DNA of 64,000 bases, taken from Pseudomonas syringae KCTC 12500. GTDB taxonomy: Bacteria; Pseudomonadota; Gammaproteobacteria; Pseudomonadales; Pseudomonadaceae. Position 1 is the stretch's first letter. Each line of letters opens with the position of its first letter. Shown one piece after another: positions 45,751 through 53,749 of this stretch. The translations under genes were made by a program, and so were the position numbers. The notes beneath the pieces are model-generated. The model was not told the DNA's origin. It did not search any database and saw only the letters and a list, made by a program, of their open reading frames with translations. The stretch spans positions 3,131,001-3,195,000 of the forward strand of contig NZ_AYTM02000002.1 of the NCBI RefSeq assembly GCF_000507185.2, written 5' to 3'.

Positions 45751-46854
45751 ATGGGCGCATTGCTCAAGCAAGAAAAGTTTCTGTTGCTGGCAATCATTGC
45801 CATGTTCGTCGCTTATCCACTGGAGCATGTGCTGGTAGGCAATGGTCAGGTGGTTGCGCTGGTCTCGGGTCTGGCGCTGGTTGCGTTCATTATCTGCGCC
45901 TCGATGCGCGTTGCGCATCACGCCGAGATGCTGGCGGAAAAGGTCGGCGATCCTTACGGCACGATGATCCTCACGCTGTCGGCGGTAACGGTCGAAGTGG
46001 TGATCCTGGCGATCATGATGAGCAACGAGCCGTCGCCGACGCTGGTGCGCGATACGATTTATTCGGCGGTGATGCTCGACATCAACGGCATCCTCGGTCT
46101 TGCGGCGCTGATGGGCGGTATCAAACACGGCGAGCAGTCGTACAACGATGATTCGGCGCGCACCTACAGCGTGATGATCCTCACCGCGATGGGTGTGTCG
46201 ATGGTCGTACCCGAGTTCATTCCCGAGGGGGACTGGAAGATCTATTCGGCGTTTACCATCGGCGCGATGATCCTGCTCTACACCCTGTTCCTGCGCATGC
46301 AGGTCGGGCCGCACAGTTATTTTTTCAGCTACAGCTACCCGGAAAAGAAGAAGCGTCAGAGCCAGGGCTCCAATCCGGCTGAAGAGCATGCAGAGCCGGT
46401 CAATCTGACCCGCTCAATTGCCACACTGGTTGTGGGCGTGGTGGTGATCGGTGCGCTGGCTGAAGTGATGTCGAAGACGGTTGACCTGGGCCTGGAAGGT
46501 ACTGGTGCACCGCCGGTGATGACCGCCATTCTGGTCGCCGCCATCTCAGCCGCGCCCGAGATTCTCACGGCTTTGCGTGCCGCGCTGGCCAACCGCATGC
46601 AGTCGGTGGTCAACATCGCGTTGGGTGCGTCGCTGTCGACCGTGATCCTGACCGTTCCGGTCATGGAAGCCATGGCGCTTTACAGTGGCCAGCCTTTCCA
46701 GATGGCCATGACCCCGGTGCAGACCGTGATGATCCTCATCACCCTGCTGGTGTCCGCCATCAACCTCAACGACGGCGAAACCAACGCCATCGAAGGCATG
46801 ACCCACTTCGTACTGTTCGCGACGTTCATCATGCTGTCGTGTCTGGGGCTTTAG
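45751..46854 (+). CDS. Calcium:proton antiporter (ChaA/Cax family)
   Basis: A 367-aa membrane protein of the Ca2+/cation antiporter superfamily, with eleven or so spans in two homologous halves. Both alpha repeats are visible: DPYGTMILTLSAVTVEVVIL in the first half and AAISAAPEILTALRAALANR in the second, with the acidic residues used in cation exchange. The acidic loop is replaced here by a KKKRQSQGSNPAEEHAEP linker. It should expel Ca2+ (possibly Na+ or K+) in exchange for protons. ATG 45751 is used; the open frame further 5' is not protein-like. Confidence 0.9.
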   Translation: MGALLKQEKFLLLAIIAMFVAYPLEHVLVGNGQVVALVSGLALVAFIICASMRVAHHAEMLAEKVGDPYGTMILTLSAVTVEVVILAIMMSNEPSPTLVRDTIYSAVMLDINGILGLAALMGGIKHGEQSYNDDSARTYSVMILTAMGVSMVVPEFIPEGDWKIYSAFTIGAMILLYTLFLRMQVGPHSYFFSYSYPEKKKRQSQGSNPAEEHAEPVNLTRSIATLVVGVVVIGALAEVMSKTVDLGLEGTGAPPVMTAILVAAISAAPEILTALRAALANRMQSVVNIALGASLSTVILTVPVMEAMALYSGQPFQMAMTPVQTVMILITLLVSAINLNDGETNAIEGMTHFVLFATFIMLSCLGL

Positions 46855-46861
46855 GGCCTAT

Positions 46862-46938
46862 TGCTCCCACGCTCTGCGTCGCAAGATGACGCAGAGCGTC
46901 CTGAACGGCATGCCGACGCGGAGCGTCGCACGATAGTC
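46862..46938. repeat. GC-rich palindromic extragenic element, second repeat family (copy C)
   Basis: ACGCTCTGCGTC (46869-46880) pairs with GACGCAGAGCGT (46888-46899), then GACGCGGAGCGTCGCACGAT follows. It fills most of the gap between the convergent antiporter and 8-oxoguanine deaminase genes and could end both transcripts. Confidence 0.7.
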
Positions 46939-46958
46939 GAGATTATCGTTGCGCACGT

Positions 46959-48314
46959 TCAGCCCTGAATCAACTCGCGCGCGGCCTGGCTGTGATCGGC
47001 AATCAGTTGCTTGATGTCCAGGCCTTCGACCTGGCCGTCAATCACTCGCCATTGCCCTGCGATCATCACCCGATCGGCACGGTCCGCGCCGCACAGCAGC
47101 AGCGCTGACAGCGGATCATGGCTGCCGGAAAAGCGCAGTTCGTCCAGCTCGAACAACGCCAGATCAGCCTGTTTACCCACCGCCAGTTCACCGAGGTCAG
47201 TGCGTCCGAGCAATTGCGCCGACCCCTTGGTGGCCCAGCCCAGCACCCGCTGTGGGGTGATTTTTTCGGCGCCGTAGCGCAGGCGTTGCAGATAAAGCGC
47301 CTGGCGGGTTTCCAGGATCATGTTCGATGCGTCGTTGGACGCCGAGCCATCGACCCCAAGCCCCAACGGCGCGCCAGCAGCGAGCAGGTCCAAGGTCGGA
47401 CAAATGCCGGAGGCCAGGCGCATGTTCGAGCTCGGGCAGTGGCAGACACCCGTACCTGCTGCGCCGAGACGGGCGATTTCGTCGGGGTTGAAGTGGATAC
47501 CATGGGCCAGCCAGGTACGCGGACCCAGCCAGCCGACACTGTCCAGATAATCCACGGTGCGCAGGCCGAAGCGTTGCAGACAGAAGTCTTCTTCGTCGAG
47601 GGTTTCGGCCAGATGGGTGTGCAAGCGTACGTCGAGTTTTTCGGCCATGGCCGCACTCTCGGCCATGATCTGCGGCGTGACCGAAAACGGTGAGCAGGGC
47701 GCCAGGGCGATCTGAATCTGTGCGCCGTCGCCACGCTGATGGTAGGTCTCGATCAAGCGCTGGCTGTCGGCCAGAATCACTTCGCCCTGCTGCACGGTTT
47801 GCTGGGGCGGCAAGCCTCCATCCGCTTCGCCCAGGCTCATCGAGCCGCGTGTCAGCATCGCGCGCATGCCCAGTTCCCGGACGCTCTGCACCTGTACATC
47901 GATAGCGTGCTCCAGCCCATCGGGAAACAGATAGTGGTGGTCGGCAGCGGTCGTGCACCCGGACAGCAACAACTCGGCCAGCGCCACCTTGCTGGCGACC
48001 GCAAGCTTGTCCGGTGTCAGGCGCGCCCATACCGGGTACAGGGTCTTCAGCCAGGGGAACAACGGCTGATTGACCACTGGTGCCCAGGCCCGCGTGAGGG
48101 TTTGATAGAAGTGATGGTGCGTGTTGATCAACCCCGGCAGCAGCACATGCTCACGGGCATCGAACGTTTGATTGCAGTGCTTTGACGGGAGCTGCCCGGC
48201 GGCCAGCACTTCAGTGATGACGCCGCCTTCAATGACCAGACCGCCACGGGCGTCCAGGTCATTGGCAGTAAACACGGCAAGGGGATTTTTCAACCAGATA
48301 CGGATCGCGGGCAT
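46959..48314 (-). CDS. 8-oxoguanine deaminase
   Basis: A 451-aa amidohydrolase that turns 8-oxoguanine into uric acid, as shown for the P. aeruginosa relative PA0142. Metal ligands are LINTHHHFYQTL (His66, His68), then VRLHTHLAETLDEE, AHGIHF and the active-site Asp in LGVDGSASND. The family is near guanine deaminase and atrazine chlorohydrolase, and those are alternative assignments. In the window it is separated from the adenine deaminase block by the inserted iron and calcium genes, while the ABC permeases lie to the right. Confidence 0.9.
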   Translation of the reverse strand: MPAIRIWLKNPLAVFTANDLDARGGLVIEGGVITEVLAAGQLPSKHCNQTFDAREHVLLPGLINTHHHFYQTLTRAWAPVVNQPLFPWLKTLYPVWARLTPDKLAVASKVALAELLLSGCTTAADHHYLFPDGLEHAIDVQVQSVRELGMRAMLTRGSMSLGEADGGLPPQQTVQQGEVILADSQRLIETYHQRGDGAQIQIALAPCSPFSVTPQIMAESAAMAEKLDVRLHTHLAETLDEEDFCLQRFGLRTVDYLDSVGWLGPRTWLAHGIHFNPDEIARLGAAGTGVCHCPSSNMRLASGICPTLDLLAAGAPLGLGVDGSASNDASNMILETRQALYLQRLRYGAEKITPQRVLGWATKGSAQLLGRTDLGELAVGKQADLALFELDELRFSGSHDPLSALLLCGADRADRVMIAGQWRVIDGQVEGLDIKQLIADHSQAARELIQG

Positions 48315-48437
48315 GGGCCGGCTCCTCTGAAAGACAGGTTCAGGTTAGCCAGCTCAGTGTTGCCCTGTCTGCTGATCCAGGGTCGCCGGGGTCAGGTGCG
48401 CCCCGGCGAAGGACGGCGATTCTAGTCGAGCGGCCGG

Positions 48438-49127
48438 TTACCAGGCAATCGTCTTGCCCTGGTAATCGATGAAGTGATGGCCGCCTTTGCCAGCGTAGGC
48501 ATTGAGCTGTTCGACGAGCCCGGTGGTGCTGGTCATGACGTCGATAGCGGCATTTTCGCCGCCCATGTCGGTCTTCACCCAACCCGGATGCATCGACAGC
48601 ACGGTAGGACGGTTCTCGCCCAGCTCTGTAACGAAGGTATTGGTCATCGAATTGAGCGCGGCTTTGCTGGCTTTGTACAGCGCAAGGTTGGCGCCATCCG
48701 GGCAAGTGACGCTGCCCAGCCACGAACTCATGAACGCCAGGACGCCCGTGCCGGGACGAATTTGATCGACGAAGCGCTCGGCCAGACGAATCGGTGCCAC
48801 CGCGTTGGTCAGGAACAATTGCCCCAGTTCGGCAGCGGTCGACTTCGCAGCGCTTTGGTGTGCCGCGCCGCTGATGCCGGCATTGACGAACAGCACGTCG
48901 AACACCTCACCGCGCAGCTTCTGGACCAGCACTTCAAGCGAGGCGGTTTCGTCCAGATCCACCGCTTCGATGCGCACGCCCTCGACTGCTTTCAGGTTTT
49001 CGGCATTTTGCGGATCACGTACGGTGGCGGTGACGTGCCAGCCCTGTTCGGTCAAGCGCTGCACCAGCCCTAGCCCCAGGCCACGCGAAGCACCGATGAT
49101 CAGAGCGGTTTTCTTGGTAGTGGTCAT
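48438..49127 (-). CDS. Short-chain dehydrogenase/reductase
   Basis: A 229-aa SDR with the cofactor motif LIIGASRGLGLGLVQRL, NAGISGAAHQS (NAG motif) and the Tyr-x3-Lys-type active site in ALYKASKAALNSM. It resembles C-factor/CsgA-like or YkvO-type dehydrogenases; the substrate is not known. It follows the MerR-type gene at 49178 on the same strand with a 50-bp gap, so that regulator may control it as well. Confidence 0.87.
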   Translation of the reverse strand: MTTTKKTALIIGASRGLGLGLVQRLTEQGWHVTATVRDPQNAENLKAVEGVRIEAVDLDETASLEVLVQKLRGEVFDVLFVNAGISGAAHQSAAKSTAAELGQLFLTNAVAPIRLAERFVDQIRPGTGVLAFMSSWLGSVTCPDGANLALYKASKAALNSMTNTFVTELGENRPTVLSMHPGWVKTDMGGENAAIDVMTSTTGLVEQLNAYAGKGGHHFIDYQGKTIAW

Positions 49128-49177
49128 GAATGATTCCTTGGCAGTTTCAATATAGAGAGATTCTTAATAAAGAGTAG

Positions 49178-49528
49178 TCAATGCTGCAACGGGCATTGCT
49201 GACCCAAACGCTGATGCAGTTCGCTACGTAACTCACTGAGTTCAGTAATGCGGGCATCAATCAGCGCCAGCTTTTCCTGAAGCAATAAGGCGATCGCAAC
49301 GTCCGGTGCTGGAACTCTCCACAATTCGGCAACGTTGCTGCCCACTTCGTTCAGGGTGAAACCCAACCGTTGCGCCACTTTGATGAACTGCACTAGCTGT
49401 AACGTCTCTGCTGGGTAGTGGCGATATCCGTTTGCGCTGCGTTGCGCGACAATCAGTCCGCGTTGCTCATAAAAACGTAACGTGTCACGACTGACAGCTG
49501 CAGCTTTGGCCAGCTCACCGATACGCAT
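49178..49528 (-). CDS. MerR family transcriptional regulator
   Basis: A 116-aa MerR regulator: HTH MRIGELAKAAAVSRDTLRFYEQRGLIV, the wing with ANGYRHYPAETLQLVQF, a coiled dimer helix, then a short C-terminus HQRLGQQCPLQH with a single Cys. The single C-terminal cysteine fits no well-known metal sensor exactly. A MerR-type promoter dyad lies between it and the plus-strand membrane protein gene at 49615, so it probably controls that gene, and perhaps the SDR gene downstream of itself. Confidence 0.88.
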   Translation of the reverse strand: MRIGELAKAAAVSRDTLRFYEQRGLIVAQRSANGYRHYPAETLQLVQFIKVAQRLGFTLNEVGSNVAELWRVPAPDVAIALLLQEKLALIDARITELSELRSELHQRLGQQCPLQH

Positions 49529-49550
49529 AAATAATCAGTCCTTTGAATGC

Positions 49551-49582
49551 TTGACCCTGGAGCGTACTCCAGCCTTTAGCCT
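49551..49582 (+). promoter_or_regulatory. MerR-type promoter/operator upstream of the 49615 gene
   Basis: TTGACC (49551-49556), then the dyad CTGGAG-CGTA-CTCCAG (49557-49572), then a weak -10 TAGCCT (49577-49582) with a 20-bp spacer. This is the classical long-spacer layout of MerR-activated promoters. The orientation is toward the membrane protein gene. Confidence 0.75.
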
Positions 49583-49614
49583 GTTGGAATCTTAATCAAC
49601 CAGGAAGCATTTTC

Positions 49615-50025
49615 ATGTGGAGTGTCAAGCGATATCGTAGTGTGGTCCGGTCTAGCGCCTGGTATGACTTGATCGTCACTGGAGCCTTTGTAACCCCGTG
49701 GAGTTTTGCAGCATTGCACAGTGCTCTGACGGCATTGAGCCAACACTGGAATCTACCTGGAGACTTGCCTGAATTCGCACCGATGCAGGCGCTGATGGCG
49801 AATTTGCTGGGCTCGATTGTCTGCGTGTGGGCTGTTCTGCGAATCCGCGACCCGCAGCCGGTTTTCGGACGCTACGACGCAGCAGGTCGATTGCTGTTTG
49901 CAACATGGCAAGCTCATGCACTGGCCCATGGTGCGAGTAGCCTGTTGATCGGATTTCTGGTGATTGAGTTGATCTGGACGGCAGTGCAGCTATGGCCGGT
50001 TAGCGGTTCTCAGGAGTCATATTGA
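49615..50025 (+). CDS. Small membrane protein controlled by the MerR-type regulator
   Basis: A 136-aa protein with three likely membrane spans (VTGAFVTPWSFAALHSAL, MANLLGSIVCVWAVLRI, LLIGFLVIELIWTAVQLW). I do not recognise a family. Its only context is the divergent MerR regulator and the well-formed MerR promoter before it, which suggests induction by the signal sensed by that regulator. The start at 49615 is preceded by AGGAAG (about 9 bp). Confidence 0.75.
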   Translation: MWSVKRYRSVVRSSAWYDLIVTGAFVTPWSFAALHSALTALSQHWNLPGDLPEFAPMQALMANLLGSIVCVWAVLRIRDPQPVFGRYDAAGRLLFATWQAHALAHGASSLLIGFLVIELIWTAVQLWPVSGSQESY

Positions 50026-50079
50026 CATCATCTGTTTCCACCGGTACAAGCAGGGATCATACAAGCCATGGAGAGGCTG

Positions 50080-50568
50080 ATGTCGAAGCCAGCACCCGAA
50101 GATCGTTCTAACCATTCACCGAAGAAAGCCAAGCACGTGTGGATATCTCACGATGACTTCTATGAAGGAGATTTCCTGCGTGGTTGGCATTTTGCAGTTC
50201 ACCGTGTTCATACCGCTGCCCTTGGCTACAGTCTTCTTCCTCAGGACAACGGAGGAGTTAAAGGTTATAACCACCTGCTAAGTGAGGATGGAATACGCTT
50301 GTCTAGCAGGTCACTTATCTTCAATACCCCACTTGCAACCAGTGACTGGAACGCAGCACTGAAAACTGATCTACGTGGGACACAGATATCTAGTGCCTCC
50401 AAAGGAAAGGATGGCTATGCGTTGGTGACGCTTTACCGTCTCAATGAAACTCAATCAGGTCTTATAAATGATCGGATTCTGGAAACGACGCAGAGTGCTG
50501 TTATTGCTTATCTTCGGTACGGAACAGATTTTCCACCAGTCAGTGATCGGCAGGAGTCCGGATCATGA
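50080..50568 (+). CDS. Hypothetical protein, first of an AT-rich trio
   Basis: A 162-aa soluble protein with no family I can name. It contains WISHDDFYEGDFLRGWHFAV, a Lys-rich N-terminus (KPAPEDRSNHSPKKAKH) and no signal or membrane segment. The base composition is more AT-rich than neighbouring genes, as are the next two. I use ATG 50080, which has GGAG 6 bp upstream; ATG 50068 is an alternative. Its stop overlaps the next start by 4 bp. Confidence 0.6.
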   Translation: MSKPAPEDRSNHSPKKAKHVWISHDDFYEGDFLRGWHFAVHRVHTAALGYSLLPQDNGGVKGYNHLLSEDGIRLSSRSLIFNTPLATSDWNAALKTDLRGTQISSASKGKDGYALVTLYRLNETQSGLINDRILETTQSAVIAYLRYGTDFPPVSDRQESGS

Positions 50569-50912
50569 CTCGTTTCTTTCGTAAAAATGATGCGCCGCCA
50601 AGAGTTGAGCTAACCCATGCTGAGGTATGGGATGCGGAGGACGAGGGCATAATCCAGTGCTGGGAAAACGGACGTGAGCTCGCAGCCACTTCGCAAGACC
50701 TGGCCAAAAAATGTTTGGAAAACGAGCTGCCGATTCTTGCATGGAAAGGCGGAGTTTCCAGCAAAATGAAGCTGCGTAAAAAATTTGGATCTTTTAAGTA
50801 CTTGGCTCAATGGCAGGGGCTGAGAGGTGAGGATCTGAATATTGACCGTGCAAAAAAATATCAGCTCGTGTGTTCATTAACGAAAATTGTCGTGACGTTC
50901 ACTTCGGATTGA
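50565..50912 (+). CDS. Hypothetical protein, second of an AT-rich trio
   Basis: A 115-aa soluble protein of unknown family. Visible features are a basic middle and end (KMKLRKKFGSFKYL, DRAKKYQLV), several tryptophans and no membrane or signal segment. The 4-bp overlap with the upstream gene indicates translational coupling, and a third gene follows 52 bp further. No function can be assigned from sequence. Confidence 0.6.
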   Translation: MTRFFRKNDAPPRVELTHAEVWDAEDEGIIQCWENGRELAATSQDLAKKCLENELPILAWKGGVSSKMKLRKKFGSFKYLAQWQGLRGEDLNIDRAKKYQLVCSLTKIVVTFTSD

Positions 50913-50964
50913 TCTAAATACCTCCGCAAGGCTGCTGAGGCATATAAGCCAGGAGAAAAAATGG

Positions 50965-51597
50965 ATGGTCGACTTACATCAGGAGTTTCAGAACAGTCGC
51001 TTTTTTAATCAGGCACGCATAGACAGACGATCCGTGGACGCTTTGATTGGAATAAGTGCTGGACTTTGCGCAGATGGATCAATCAATCAAGCGGAGGCCG
51101 TTTTTCTCAAAGAATGGGTTGAGGGAAACCTCACCCATCTTGACGATCCTGTCGTCAATCTCCTGTATCGCCGACTGAACAATATGCTGAGTGACGGCGT
51201 GCTTGATGCAGAGGAGTCCATAGAGCTATTCAGCCTGCTTAAGCAGTTTAGTGGAGGCCAGAGCCTCTCTTCTGATGGTTTTTCAATCCCGGGCACGTTA
51301 CCGCTCAATAATCCGGCACCGGTGCTTGACTGGAACGACCGTCTTTTCATGTTCACCGGAACAATGGCATATGGGCCCCGAAAGCATTGCGAAGAACTCG
51401 TCCTTGAGCGAGGCGGCCAGATTTGTAGCGGTCTCACAAAAAAAACCAGCTTTCTGATCGTTGGAAGCCTGGGGAATGACCAATGGCTACATAGCAGTTA
51501 CGGTCTAAAGATCAAAAAGGCTGTTGAGCTAAGGGAGGCGGGAGTGCCTATTGCTATCGTGAGCGAGGGACATTGGCAACAGGCCGTGTTTGGATAA
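50965..51597 (+). CDS. TerB-like plus BRCT domain protein, third of the trio
   Basis: A 210-aa protein with two parts. Residues about 24-97 are helical with two acidic DG loops (ADGSINQAE and SDGVLDAEE), resembling the TerB-like fold. Residues about 123-208 are a BRCT domain of the bacterial DNA-ligase type (MFTGTMAYGPRKHCEELVLE, TSFLIVGSLGNDQW, and the closing EGHW with conserved Trp204). BRCT domains bind protein or DNA ends, so this member may act in DNA transactions, but no nuclease or ligase domain is seen. An AGGAGA site lies 8 bp upstream of ATG 50965. Confidence 0.78.
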   Translation: MVDLHQEFQNSRFFNQARIDRRSVDALIGISAGLCADGSINQAEAVFLKEWVEGNLTHLDDPVVNLLYRRLNNMLSDGVLDAEESIELFSLLKQFSGGQSLSSDGFSIPGTLPLNNPAPVLDWNDRLFMFTGTMAYGPRKHCEELVLERGGQICSGLTKKTSFLIVGSLGNDQWLHSSYGLKIKKAVELREAGVPIAIVSEGHWQQAVFG

Positions 51598-51711
51598 CAT
51601 TGCACGCTGTTGCCTCTGCTGAATCAACGTCTAGCTCTTCTATCATCTGTCGTGTTCGGCACGACCTTGGCGAGTGAAGCTAATCCCCTCGCCACTTTTC
51701 AAATCCGCCCA

Positions 51712-52641
51712 TCAATGCCCCGCCCGCCAGGGCTGGCCCAGCGATACCGGCGCATACAGCCGGGTGCGCAGGGCGTCGCGGGAGAGCAGGACGAGGACGA
51801 TGATGGTGGCCACATACGGCAGCATCGCCAGCAGGTTGGATGGGATGGCCAGGCCGATGCCCTGCGCGACCAGGTGCAGAATGCTGGCCAGACCGAACAG
51901 GTAGGCACCCAGCAGCAGGCGCCACACGCGCCAGCTGGCGAAAACCACCAGTGCCAAGGCAATCCAGCCACGCCCGGCGCTCATGTTTTCTGCCCACATC
52001 GGCGTGTAGGCCAGTGACAGATAAGCCCCGGCCAGCCCGGCCATCGCGCCGCCGAACAGCACCGCGAGGGTGCGCACGCGCAACACCGGCAAGCCCATGG
52101 CGCTGGCGGCATCGGGGTTTTCACCGACGGCCTGGATGATCAGCCCGACGCGGCTTTTCAGCAGTGCCCAGGCGACCAGCGCGAACAAGGCGAAGGACAG
52201 GTAGACCAGCAGGTCCTGAGCAAACAGCATGCGGCCGATCAGCGGAATGTCGCTGAGCAGCGGGATGGCGACCGGCTCGAAACCGCTCAACGGTTTGCCG
52301 ACCCAGGCGGCCCCGACGAAGCTGGAAAGGCCGACACCGAAGATGGTCAGCGCCAGCCCGGTCGCGACCTGATTGGCGTTGAACACCAGTGCCACCAAGG
52401 CAAACAGTGCCGAGAGCAGCATGCCTGCAAGCATTGCCAGCAGCACGCCGAGCCAGAGGTTTCCGGTGTTCAGGGCGACGATGAAACCGATCACTGCGCC
52501 AAACAGCATCATGCCTTCCTGACCGAGGTTGATGACGCCGCTTTTTTCACAAATCAGCTCGCCCAGCGCCACCAGCAGCAAGGGGGTTCCGCAACGGACC
52601 ATGGCGTAGAAAATGTTGCTCAGCAGGTCGATATCCATCAT
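51712..52641 (-). CDS. BMP-type ABC transporter permease (second)
   Basis: A 309-aa inner-membrane permease of the branched/ribose-type family used with BMP binding proteins. The landmark is the LGELICEKSGVINLGQEGMM segment; the later GWIALALVVFASWR region is the permease loop that contacts the ATPase. It overlaps the other permease by 4 bp. The cluster of permease, permease and ATPase is transcribed as one unit, and its binding protein is most likely the BMP protein at 40365-41459. Confidence 0.9.
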   Translation of the reverse strand: MMDIDLLSNIFYAMVRCGTPLLLVALGELICEKSGVINLGQEGMMLFGAVIGFIVALNTGNLWLGVLLAMLAGMLLSALFALVALVFNANQVATGLALTIFGVGLSSFVGAAWVGKPLSGFEPVAIPLLSDIPLIGRMLFAQDLLVYLSFALFALVAWALLKSRVGLIIQAVGENPDAASAMGLPVLRVRTLAVLFGGAMAGLAGAYLSLAYTPMWAENMSAGRGWIALALVVFASWRVWRLLLGAYLFGLASILHLVAQGIGLAIPSNLLAMLPYVATIIVLVLLSRDALRTRLYAPVSLGQPWRAGH

Positions 52642-53738
52642 GCGGCTCCTGTGACGGGTGTCATCTGGCGCTTGGCCCAGTGCAGTTTCAGACGTGGGCG
52701 GTAGAGAATCAGCACATCACAGGCCAGCAGGAAAAACAGCATCATCCCCTGAAACAACTGCGTGATTGCCAACGGCAGGTTCAAGGTCATTTGCGCGCTT
52801 TCCCCACCCAGATACAGCAGGGCGATCAACAGGCTGGAGAACAGAATACCGATGGGGTTGAGGCGGCCGAGAAAGGCCACGGTGATCGCGGCATAGCCAT
52901 AACCTGGCGAGACCTGCGGCACCAACTGGCCGATCGGCCCGGTCACTTCCGATACGCCCGCCAGCCCGGCCAGCGCGCCGCTGATCAGCAGAGCCAGCCA
53001 GACCAGGCGTTTTTCACGGAAGCCGACAAACCCGGCAGCACGCTTGTCCAAGCCCAGCACCTTGATCTGAAAACCGACGAAACTGCGTTGCAGCAACACC
53101 CACACCGCGACCAGCGCGAACAGGGCGAAGTACACCCCAATGTGCGCGCGGCCATCCTCCATCAGCAGTGGCAGACGGCTGGCGTCGCCAAAGGTCGCTG
53201 ACTCCGGGAAGTTCATGCCGGCAGGGTCCTTGAGCGGCCCGTGGACGAAGTACAGCAGCAAGTTGAGGGCGATGTAATTGAGCATGATGCTGGTGAGGAT
53301 TTCATTGGCGTTGAAATGCGTGCGCAGCCAGGCGGTCACGCCCGCCCAGGCAGCGCCGGCGAGGGTGCCGGCCAGCAACACCATGACCAGCGCCCAACGA
53401 CTCTCCATCTCGATGATATTTACCGCCACGGCACTGCCCGCCAATGCGCCGAGCAGCAACTGGCCTTCCGCACCGATGTTCCAGATGCGCGCCTGATAGG
53501 CGACCGCCAGACCCAGCGCGCAGAGCAGAATCGGCAGGGTCTTGACCATCAATTCCGACAGACCGTACCAGTCGCTGACCGGTGCGATCAGCAAGGTGTG
53601 CAGTGTCACCACAGGGTTCAGGCCCAGGCCGATGAACAGCAGCGAACCGCAGACCAGGGTCAGCACCGCAGCCAGTAAAGGGGAGCACCACAACATCGCG
53701 CGCGATTGCTGGCCGCGCGGTTCCAGAGAAAGCAGCAT
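52638..53738 (-). CDS. BMP-type ABC transporter permease (first)
   Basis: A 366-aa permease with about nine spans and an N-terminal extension (LSLEPRGQQSRAMLWCSPLL). Marks are LAVAYQARIWNIGAEGQLLLG and SPGYGYAAITVAFLGRLNPIG, found in YufP/NupB-type permeases for nucleosides. It lies between the ATPase (12 bp upstream) and the second permease (4-bp overlap downstream). Confidence 0.9.
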   Translation of the reverse strand: MLLSLEPRGQQSRAMLWCSPLLAAVLTLVCGSLLFIGLGLNPVVTLHTLLIAPVSDWYGLSELMVKTLPILLCALGLAVAYQARIWNIGAEGQLLLGALAGSAVAVNIIEMESRWALVMVLLAGTLAGAAWAGVTAWLRTHFNANEILTSIMLNYIALNLLLYFVHGPLKDPAGMNFPESATFGDASRLPLLMEDGRAHIGVYFALFALVAVWVLLQRSFVGFQIKVLGLDKRAAGFVGFREKRLVWLALLISGALAGLAGVSEVTGPIGQLVPQVSPGYGYAAITVAFLGRLNPIGILFSSLLIALLYLGGESAQMTLNLPLAITQLFQGMMLFFLLACDVLILYRPRLKLHWAKRQMTPVTGAA

Positions 53739-53749
53739 GTTTTGCTCCG

